Assembly (NCBI GenBank): GCA_037042915.1
Contig: CM073203.1
Coordinates: 992,001-1,056,000, forward strand
Source of the DNA: Auricularia sp. M13
Lineage: Eukaryota; Basidiomycota; Agaricomycetes; Auriculariales; Auriculariaceae
DNA length: 64,000 nucleotides
Direction: 5' to 3'
Every line of letters begins with the position of its first letter. The first letter of the stretch is position 1. Positions 56,467-64,000 of the stretch are shown here, one piece after another. The notes beneath the pieces are model-generated. The model was not told the origin of the DNA, did no database searches, and worked only from the letters and a program-made list of their open reading frames with translations. Position numbers and translations under genes: made by a program.

Positions 56467-57113
56467 CCCATGTTCAACAACGTGCACATAGTCTTCGCTG
56501 GAATGGCTCTGCTCAGCCAGTAATGGGACAAGCAGTAGTGTAGGTCAATGTGATTTCTGTCTTTCCAAGGTACAGCAGGAGCGGCAGCAACAACAACAGC
56601 AGCAGCAGCAGCACCCTATTCAAGTGATTCTATTGCATGAAATATTACTTCAAACATGTATGCCACTATGTATTAGAGGGTGCAGGGGAAGGAATGTTTT
56701 TTTATTCCGCCTGCCGACGAATATTCTGCATGCCGGCGAACGATCCGGTCAACGGCGGCCGCATTTGAAGCAAACAAACCCGGATTGATGCGGGTCGGCA
56801 TTTGCCATAAGCGCCGGCGAGCGGATGCTTTTGGCGTCCCGCACATCGGGCCCGACGATCCCCGGAGATTGCCGGTAGCGCCCCATTAGCGCCGGCTGAT
56901 GGCTGCCGACGACGGCCGCGACGGTCAGTGGACAGGCCCTATGTCGCCGCCGACAGCAGCCAGGGCCGCTGGAGCGACGGCGGCGGCAGTTGAGGCGACG
57001 GCGGCGGCCGTCGAGGCGACGGCGGCGGCCGCGGAAAGGACAGCCCCGCCGGTCGATGTCGCCAGCGACCGATATAATCTGGCCGACGGACAGATTTAAG
57101 GGGGGTTGTTCTG
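56467..57113. other. Transposon 3' part, low-complexity frames
   Basis: GCCGG-rich sequence with open frames encoding Ala/Glu-Ala-Thr repeats (VEATAAAVEATAAA near 56980-57030). No gene supported. GCAGCAACAACAACAGCAGC at about 56584 is a short CAG/CAA run. Confidence 0.5.
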
Positions 57114-58967
57114 ATACTGGGAAACCCCCCTTCGGATGTATTCGGGACCTCCGTGGTGACTGCCTGGGGTGTCTCTTACCAGCTGTTGTACCTCAAGCCC
57201 GCGACGGGAGACGACGACCCGGACATGAAGCACGACTGGTGCTGGGAGAAGGGCCGCGGTCCGACGTATACGGTCCCAGGACGACTTATTGAGTGCATAA
57301 ATGCCGACATTGCTGTTCGCGGTCTGGACAAGCAGCTCTTGCTCTTCGAGAGCTCTGCCATCATGGCACTCGGCGCCGTGATCTACGGGCACCTGGCACA
57401 AAGCGATCTAGCGCATATTCCCAACGTCACCACTGCTTGTGACACGGCAAGATTCCCGTACCGCGAACCAACTGGTTCGTCAATTTACAATGGGTGTGGT
57501 TCATACTTACATATTCCGCGCAGGCAAGGCATGCTTTCTGTGCGAAGACGCGGACAGCGAGCGCTGCGTAACGAAGTTCGGCTCTTGCCCATATTGCTCG
57601 CCCCCCGTTCAGCTGCCAGCGGCGATCCAAAAGTTGCTGGCTCATAATGCTACCCACATCCTCCATGACGAGAGCATCCAGGCGGTTTCCGAACCCTGCG
57701 GCTTGTGTCTTCGTCCAGCACCGGCCTGCTGGTTCTTCCTGCGAAAGCATCAGGGAAACCTGCAAATTAACTACTCGAAATCGAGCTGTGCCATCGGCAA
57801 ACTCACGATGAGTTACGCCGTCGCCGCTGAATCGACAGAATCTAGTCCTTCATCAAATGTGCCACTCATTTGCCCTTGGTGCCCACCTGAAGCACCCACG
57901 GTCTGGAAGTATAACCTTCTGGCGCATGCCAGAAGGCTCCACCCTGACCGTCGTGTCGCAGATCTCGAGCACCTGGCTCACATTGGTTCGAATGAGAAGC
58001 GGCTCCTTAAGAATCTGTGGCGCGGCCGACACATCGTTAAGAAGAGCCGAAAATCCAAGAAGAAGGCAACAGTGCTCACCGTGTCCGAAGCGCACAGCAC
58101 ACGCAATGCATTCATAGCTGAGTAAGTCGAGTTCAACTACGCCCTGTACGTGGGACTGACATGGTTGTCGAATTTGTAGCGCAGACGACTCGGAGCCTGA
58201 CGAAGATGCTGCCGACCAGCACGACGAGATGGACTGCGATGACGAAGGCTCAGCTCATGAAACAGACAAAGGCAGCGAAAGCGAGGGCAGCGGCTCACAG
58301 AGGCTCAGCAATGACAGTCAAGAAAGCGAGCATTCGGATTCGGACGTGTCCAGTGTCGACGAATTGGAGTTGTCCTCCACGCGATTTGACGACCGAGGTG
58401 AGGAAACAGCGCTGGGTGCAAGTGAAGATGAGCATGCTGGTTCGAGCTTCGAGAACGAAGAAGACGGCGCCCTGCTCGACGATAGCGAAGCTGCTATGGA
58501 TGCAGAGACGCCGACTGCACCACCATCGGCTACCAGCCAGGTCAGTACCGATAACTTCGGGCCAATTTTGCGTACTGACCAAAGCTCGTGCTCAGGAACC
58601 TCGCGCAGGAAAGAGGAAGCGACGCGGCACTGGCGACGATTCTGTCGTGGAGCCGCTATTCAAGTCAATGGCAACAACGCGCGGTCACCGAACACGGCGT
58701 GTGCGCGAATATGCAGAACTTCTTGCACACTGCGTCTGCGGTCTTCCAGTAACGGCCGAGCAGCAGGAAGACACGTCTGCTTCTATAAGCTGTAAGCAAG
58801 GGTCGTGCGAGACAAAATGGGTACGTACAGTGCTCACTGCATGCTGCTGGCCCATCAAACCGATACAGTATCATCTTGAATGTACGGACTGTGACTACTG
58901 GTTGAGGAATTGGACCTGCGATGCCTGCGGTGGCAATGGGCGGGAAAAAAGGAGACGTCGCGCGTAG
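57114..58967 (+). CDS. 5'-truncated zinc-rich protein of a dispersed Agaricomycete family
   Basis: The frame is open from about 57114 (WGNPPSDVFGTSVVTAWGVS) with no clear ATG, and continues through introns (GTTCGT...CGCGCAG after EPTG, and a GTAAGT donor after AFIAE near 58122). Features: KACFLCEDADSERC and GSCPYCSPP (two CxxC pairs), EPCGLCLRPAPACWFFLRK, NVPLICPWCPPEAPTVWKYN then LLAHARRLHP (a finger-like C-x2-C-x12-H-x4-H), KKSRKSKKKATVL (basic), a long acidic Ser/Asp region, and a C-terminal PHD-like cluster CVCGLP, CKQGSCETKW, YHLECTDCDYWLRNWTCDAC. Multi-zinc, nuclear-looking. The missing 5' end coincides with the right edge of the KDZ element, so the gene was probably cut by that insertion. 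Confidence 0.6.
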
Positions 58968-59140
58968 GGCGGCGAGCCAGGCAGTGGTCTGTGGCAGTGC
59001 GTGGTCCGGATCAACCGGTAAATTGCCGTTTTGGGATATATTATGTAATTCGTAGTTAGTTAGTTGTCCCGAGTGTGGCTTGCAAAATATTTCGGCATGA
59101 TATACTAACCAAAAATCCTGACAGCCCCTTGCCGACGAGC
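58968..59140. other. Short spacer
   Basis: Between the zinc-rich gene and the eIF4G-derived frame; includes TTAGTTAGTTAG. Nothing else seen. Confidence 0.5.
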
Positions 59141-60025
59141 ATGAATCCATTCGCTGCGCTCACGCAAACCAACACGCCCAGTATGTCGCGGAGTCGCAAG
59201 CCTTGCGTCGAGTTTAGCCAGTCGGGCATGAGCGAAGGCGGTCGACGCAAGGAGCTCAACTTGCTGCCACGTTTAAAGCCGCTGCAGGGAGTCAGTGTGA
59301 CGCCCAACGCGACAGAGACATTGGAGCTGTCCGAGGCCCAGATCAAGAAGCAGGTCGAGGAGGACACCAAGGAGTTCTTTGCGATCAAGAAGCTGGACGA
59401 GGGCGAGCAGTACTTGTTGGAAGAGGCAGGGGATGGAGCGGGGAAAGGGAGAGTTATCATATCGGAGTCCGGCACGGTGTATGTACATGCGCTCGGACCG
59501 GTACTAATTCATCAGTACTTCGAGTCGCTCCCCAAGGATCAGCGGCACCGGTTGGTCGATGCGGTATTTAGCAAGGCGCTCGAGGGCAAGGACGCAGAGG
59601 CGACTCTTGCGGGCAGCCTGTTCACCCGTGTTCTCGAAAAGGGCAAGCTGAACACGGATATCTTGGAGAAGGGCTTTGCGGGTACGACGGAGTTCCTGGA
59701 TGACATCGCTGTCGATGCACCGGCTGCGTACGTGCTGACCGCCAAGGTGCTTCACTTGTCCAAGTTCGACGAGGCCCGGGTACAACGGTTAGGGGAGAAG
59801 ATTGCTGTAAACGGCGATCCACTCATAGCGCCGAAGGACAAGTTACTTTCAGCATTCAAGAGACTCCTTCAGACTGGTGATGCCACGATGCCCGCCCTTT
59901 CTATGCCCGGGACTGCCGCGCTGTGCACAGTCACGCCGCCCAAGATGGATGTGCGCTCGCTCTTCAACATGAATCGTGCGCTGAGTTTGCAGAACCAGAC
60001 AAACACAACCCCGAATCTCAGATAG
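59141..60025 (+). CDS. eIF4G-derived C-terminal gene copy, permuted and with insertion
   Basis: An open frame of about 294 residues starting MNPFAALTQTNTPS. It tracks eIF4G residues from SSNPFAALTQ to the end: SRKPCVEFSQSGMSEGG, LSEAQIKKQVEEDTKEFFAI and YFESLPKDQRHRLVDAVFSK up to IAPKDKLLSAFKRL. It then continues, where eIF4G stops, into TPPKMDVRSLFNMNRALS, which resembles the N-terminal eIF4G motif LPKVDVRSLFMKTSAPS. Order is therefore C-terminal part followed by N-terminal part. Between EGEQY and QYFESL there is a 105-nt in-frame insertion bounded by CAGTACTT. Lacks eIF4E-binding and MIF4G parts. May be expressed as a small C-terminal-domain protein, or be a still-open duplicate. Confidence 0.72.
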   Translation: MNPFAALTQTNTPSMSRSRKPCVEFSQSGMSEGGRRKELNLLPRLKPLQGVSVTPNATETLELSEAQIKKQVEEDTKEFFAIKKLDEGEQYLLEEAGDGAGKGRVIISESGTVYVHALGPVLIHQYFESLPKDQRHRLVDAVFSKALEGKDAEATLAGSLFTRVLEKGKLNTDILEKGFAGTTEFLDDIAVDAPAAYVLTAKVLHLSKFDEARVQRLGEKIAVNGDPLIAPKDKLLSAFKRLLQTGDATMPALSMPGTAALCTVTPPKMDVRSLFNMNRALSLQNQTNTTPNLR

Positions 60026-61218
60026 CCATGTACTGTCAGCCGTGTACTCTATGTAGAAATAGCGCAGGATGTTTTCAACATGTACGATTTAGTTCGACCG
60101 ATTTTCCTTCCACAAGTGGCTGAACCCAATTTTGCGCTTGCCATTGCGTCGACCGAGAACTTGGGAAGTAAGTACTAGTAGGATATTTACATCATATAAT
60201 ACGCCCTGGTCTGCCCTGATACGCGAGGTAATTATTTCAAAATTTAGGCACACATATAGTATCATGTCTTCACGATCTTGCTAGCCCTCTGTCTGCCGGT
60301 CTCACCTTCGAAGCTTGCGAGAGCAGGATGCGGACAGGACTGATGTCGGAGTTTCGAGCGTGTAAACTCCTTGATCATGTAAGCTCTACTCCTCGCTCCT
60401 TCAGCGCGTTCGCAACAAGCCACAATGACTCCAATGATGGCTTATGATGGCGCACTTCACTTGGAATATGGACTTACCGTCAGGTACTGCGACGCTGTGA
60501 CCTGTTCTCCTCTGCAAGTTACAAAAATCTCAATTGTGCCGCCAGTGCAGCTTGCAACTCATGCACCATGGTACTGTTACTAATACGAACCTAGTACTTC
60601 GACTACTATGCCTGCGGTACTACAATATATGTGCAAGAAGTCCGTCAGCCCGGTCCTGGTCAGGGGCCTCCAGGTCGGCTGCTATGTGCTCGGCCTGAAG
60701 GCTGCCTCGAGGCTTTGTTGGGGTGCTGGCTCTCGTCCTTAGACATACTGAATTGCGCGTAATGGCTGTTACCAAGTGCGAGCCAGTTATTGCTGTGTTC
60801 TGTTGTATACTCAAGTAACTCGAAGCCAATATGCCACCTCAGACGCACACAAGGCCGAAGCTCCGTCGTACAATGTGAAACTCAGGGTGTTTCTGGATGG
60901 CCTGCATTACCTATCCGATGTTGACCGCACAGCCACCGAAATTGTCGCCATCTAGTCTCGCGATCTGGATCTGCGATATTCGGAATCTGGCAAACTGCTC
61001 CAGGTCGTTTCTTGTTTTTGCAGAGTGTTGGTGGAGCGAACGGGCGCTGACTACAATTCTCATATTGGTGTCGTCGAGTCAGAGCGTGCACTCGGCGCAG
61101 AGGCGTCCACTGCCAGCAAGGTCAGCAAGTCCCGGACTTGCTGAGCTGACGCCACCAGCCCGTGATATTCTCGTGACGACCGGGTTAGGGGGCCAGCAGG
61201 ACGTCAGCAGGAAGATTA
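60026..61218. other. Intergenic, no gene seen
   Basis: About 1.2 kb, more AT-rich than its surroundings, with no motif. It separates two eIF4G-derived segments. Confidence 0.5.
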
Positions 61219-61830
61219 TAATGGAGGAGAACGAGAAGACAGACGACGACGCGAAGCTCGAGCACTCACACTCACCCTTGCCTTCGTCCGCTCCTCCGAC
61301 TGTGCTCGAGGCAGTTATATCCGATCCCAGGCGGCAGCCATGCCCTGTCACTCCATACGCACCTCCGAGTCCTCTCGCGATGTCAGCGCTGACCACTGCG
61401 CGCATCATCACGGACATCAACCAGATCCAGTACCCCGAGAACATCAGGCCTCCGAGGATCGAGCTCAACACGCCAAAGATGGGAAGTTCAGGTCTGTGTT
61501 CGCCTCCATATTTGCCGTTGCATCTTTTCTTTGAGCATTTGTGCTTATCATGGACTACAGGTACGACCGCGAGTTCCTGATGCAGTTCATGGAGGTGTGC
61601 CACGAGAGGCCCGACCAACTCCTAGCCGCGGAAGCACTTGGCCTTGAGCCCATTGGCGCCCCAAATCGCTCGGGGCTGAGGGCGAGCAACATCCCGCCGC
61701 CCGTATCGTGCCAGAATCTGCGCATGGCCTCGGCTTCTCGTCGTTGGGCAGTCGGTTCAAGAACCCCATGGCCAGCTTCATCATTACACAAAGTCCATTA
61801 GAGAGCAAGTCAGGTCGGACGCGCAGCCAG
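61219..61830 (+). pseudogene. eIF4G-derived middle segment, decayed
   Basis: Matches eIF4G from the end of its coiled coil through the eIF4E-binding motif: ENEKTDDDAKLEHS, MSALTTARIITDINQIQY, PENIRPPRIELNT, then the same intron position (AAGTTCAG|GTCTGTG ... GACTACAG) and YDREFLMQFMEVCHERPDQL, with Y-x4-L-Met intact. AEALGLEPIGAPNRSGLRAS follows. After about 61717 the frame shifts, and homology stops abruptly after GGTCGGACGCGCAGCCAG (eIF4G GRTRSQ) at about 61830. The retained intron shows DNA-level duplication, not retroposition. No MIF4G domain. Confidence 0.82.
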
Positions 61831-62760
61831 GGGGGTGTGCGCTGACGCGCAGGTTCCGTAGGAGAGCTAGAAGCTGAGGTCGGGGACCGTAGGAGTACTA
61901 GTCCGCAGCGCCGTAATAGAGAGTGATAATCCCCAAATGCGTCGGAGTAGAGTGAGAGAGGATGAGACGAGAGTTCAGAGTTGGTTGGCCGCCAATCTGA
62001 CTCAGAGAGAGTGAAGAAGGTGAGGGAGAGTCCGAGTTCTTGCTGAGAATCTCAAACTCAAGCTGAGAGATGAGCTACTCAATTGCTAGAGACTCTGGAC
62101 ATGAGATAGGGCTTATATACAGGTGAGACGAGGCTATGCATGAGTCCTAGGAGTTCTGGGTCGCTACAGAGTGAGCTGGCAAGAGATGAGAACATGAGCT
62201 GGAAAGAGCATATACCCGGAGATAGCAAGATGTCGCGTGCGGCGCAGCGTCTCCCGCGTGGAGATAGCTGACTGAATCGGCTGACTGAGCGCGCGCGCGA
62301 TACTGAGCGGAACAGTGGCAGTAGCAAGATGATAAGGCCGAGTAGGAGAGTTGGTCCCCCATACTCCACTGTCAGGGCAGCTCGAGATCTGAAAGATCCA
62401 GAGTGCTGCGAGTCGAACAGTGTGCTGTACAGCGTAGTGAGAGAGCGGAGGTGGATAGTCAGCGACGAGGAATTGAGCAAGGAACGGGGGAACTGCCGTG
62501 ATAGGAGGCGGCTGTGGAGATGGCCTAGAACCTTCTTCACACACGTTCTCACAGCCGGAGATAGAGCAAGCGTCGTCTGGGAACGCATCCCAGACGTGGC
62601 AGAGTTTGTGGCGTGTCTGCGGCGGCGAGGATGCAAGTGCGAGCGCAGGATCAACGGATCGGCAGTGGCTGTGCCGAGTCCGAGGATATGCGTGAGTCGC
62701 GTTCAACGGTGTGCGCGATGCCGCCATAGATGCGGCTCGTCATATCCGGGGTAGTTGAAA
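61831..62760. other. Purine-rich insertion, possibly a solo LTR in reverse orientation
   Basis: eIF4G homology ends at 61830 and the next 0.9 kb is unrelated and rich in GAGAG/AGTGAG on the plus strand. The first bases are TGTGCGCTGACG, and a TATATAAG box on the minus strand lies near 62113-62120, as in an LTR promoter. No second LTR, primer-binding site or target duplication could be confirmed. A minus-strand open frame (62079-62654) is Leu/Ser-rich and has no motif. Confidence 0.3.
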
Positions 62761-62787
62761 TGATGGCCGTCCTCGGCCATCGCGCTC

Positions 62788-62794
62788 TATAAAA
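62788..62794 (+). promoter_or_regulatory. TATA box
   Basis: TATAAAA lies about 95 bp before the ATG at 62883, followed by a CT-rich leader (CCCCCAGCTCTGCTTTTCCC), a typical fungal core-promoter layout. Confidence 0.5.
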
Positions 62795-62882
62795 TCCGCC
62801 GTTGGGAACTCGAGGTAAGGCATTCACTTCGCCCCCAGCTCTGCTTTTCCCTGCTTGTCACTGCATTCTCATCTTCTGCACC

Positions 62883-63981
62883 ATGTCGACCTTAGAGACC
62901 ACTGCCGCCGACGCTGACAGCGCAACCGTGGACCCGTGGCGCAATGGGCGTCGTTCTCTGTCCGCTGCCGCGGAGTGCGGATCATGCACGCCGCACACAT
63001 TTGCTGGTTGCACCGTTTTTGCAGGGCGCACCCCCGGACCCTCCATCTCCGCCATGCATTTCGCGGAGCCTGACGGGGTCATGTACGACGGTGAGGCCAA
63101 CGTCAAGTCGCCGTATTCGCCCGATTATGGTAAGTGCCAGCAGCTGTATCATTGTGCTCTCAGCGCCTTGAACCCTGGTCGCAGATCGTATGAACGACGT
63201 GAAGCCCGCATGGCCGGTTGTACATGGCAAGGGTGATCCTGACGTCGTCGAAATTCCCCGCCCACCGAGCTGCTTCTTTTGTCCGGCCGAGATGCGAGGC
63301 CATGCGCGGTGTCCATATCAGTGAGCGCATCCAGTCGATGTCTTGATACCGAGGTTGACGTGGTCTAGGCGAAATGTACGGTGGCTCGAAGACCACGAGG
63401 AAGGCCTACAGTGCGACGATCTCACCCTTATTGTGGCGTACGTGCGCGACCTCATTGAGCGCAAGGGCTTTCGTACGGCGGACCCGCTGCTGCTGCTGTC
63501 GCTCGCTGATCCCGCCGCGTTTTGGGCGGAACTTGCGTATATCGCCGACCAGCTCGTCCGTTCTGAACCAGAGGGCATCGTCGAAGGGCAGCTACTGTTC
63601 AACTACTACCAGGATATCGGTGTCATGATGGTAAGCCATTCTTTTCAAATAAACCAAGGAAGGAAACTGATGTGAAAACGGAAATACGCGCAGCGCAGTC
63701 TTCGTGTCTTGACAGAATGCGCTGTGATTGGACCACGCGCGCGGCAGCTCTTCCGACGCGTTGTCAGCTCGTACGACCGCGTTGAGCGACGGTTCGAGGA
63801 GAAAGAGTATTATGACCACGCAGTCGCCTGTGTGGCCAAATTCTACGAAGTGTCCGAGGAGATTATAGGTGGAGTCGAAGTCAGGGTGCTATATGAGCCT
63901 CTTGTGAACGCCAAGGCGGCGATCGAGACGGCGCTCGATGGACTTCGAGCAGCTGTGGATCGTCGCACAGTATACCGCTAG
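62883..63981 (+). CDS. Hypothetical protein with Cys/His knuckle
   Basis: Four exons (62883-63129, 63185-63320, 63369-63630, 63694-63981) join in one frame to 310 residues, starting MSTLETTAADADSATVD and ending VDRRTVYR. A variant knuckle CFFCPAEMRGHARC (C-x2-C-x6-H-x2-C), followed by PYQRNVRWLEDHEEGLQCDD, sits near residues 114-145. The rest is helical (VAYVRDLIERKGFRT, LAYIADQLVRSEPEG, YDRVERRFEEKEYYDH). Gag-derived fungal proteins have a similar knuckle followed by a W-x-E-x-x-E-E-G-like segment, so a domesticated or decayed retroelement gag is possible, but no pol follows in the window. All introns are canonical GT-AG of 46-63 nt. Function unknown. Confidence 0.7.
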
Positions 63982-64000
63982 AGGAGCACCACTAGTATCG

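Larger units (their letters stand above)
50190..57100 (+). mobile_element. KDZ-type DNA transposon (approximate extent)
   Basis: Defined by the KDZ transposase-Ulp1 gene plus a long 3' non-coding part full of GCCGG words and repeats. The GCCGG-rich character starts near 50.05 kb and fades at about 57.1 kb, where a 5'-truncated gene begins. I could not find terminal inverted repeats or the expected 8-bp target duplication, so both ends are estimates. Confidence 0.5.

Overview
The window looks like nuclear DNA of a filamentous basidiomycete, most likely an Agaricomycete of the polypore type. Evidence: many 40-65 nt GT-AG introns with CTNAN-like branch points, GC-rich exons, a KDZ-type DNA transposon carrying a Ulp1-like protease, and multi-copy gene families without close bacterial or animal equivalents. 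All exon joins below were made by eye from splice signals and reading-frame continuity; none has RNA support.

Layout. 1-9 kb: the first codons of a probable transportin gene, a KDEL receptor (ERD2), then two paralogous NADPH-dependent zinc-free MDR reductases flanking an MFS exporter, all on the minus strand. 9.9-16 kb: a C2H2 zinc-finger protein, a small intron-rich unknown gene and an APH-type phosphotransferase related to the kinase domain of ACAD10/11. 16-25.3 kb: an array of protein-kinase-like genes. Two copies are intact (16.5-17.9, 23.0-24.4 kb), one is cut by a terminal-inverted-repeat element (20.2-22.5 kb), one is a decayed 3' fragment (24.7-25.3 kb). A 300-bp-arm fold-back element of Tc1/mariner type lies just upstream of the interrupted copy. 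26.8-31.6 kb: eIF4G, the translation-initiation scaffold. 32.8-37.2 kb: a gene with an eIF4G-derived segment, a secreted unknown protein and a small Cys/His-rich protein with a SUMO-interacting motif. 38.5-42.5 kb: a long DDE-transposase-like gene. 43-49 kb: ~140-bp tandem repeats, a strand-skewed A-poor stretch and a Pro/Ala-rich gag-like gene. 50-57 kb: a KDZ transposon with a frameshifted transposase fused to a Ulp1-type SUMO protease, followed by satellite-like repeats. 57-64 kb: a 5'-truncated zinc-protein gene, two more eIF4G-derived segments, a purine-rich stretch of possible LTR origin, and an unknown gene with a Cys-rich knuckle.

Working picture. Housekeeping genes (transportin, ERD2, eIF4G) sit among rapidly changing accessory DNA. 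The most unusual features are the dispersal of eIF4G pieces (one full gene and three partial copies, one with permuted order and an in-frame insertion flanked by an 8-bp repeat), the kinase-like array with altered catalytic motifs (HQD, DFE) and a conserved 39-nt exon, three GC-AG introns including one beside a 9-nt microexon, and several SUMO-linked signals in the transposon-rich half.
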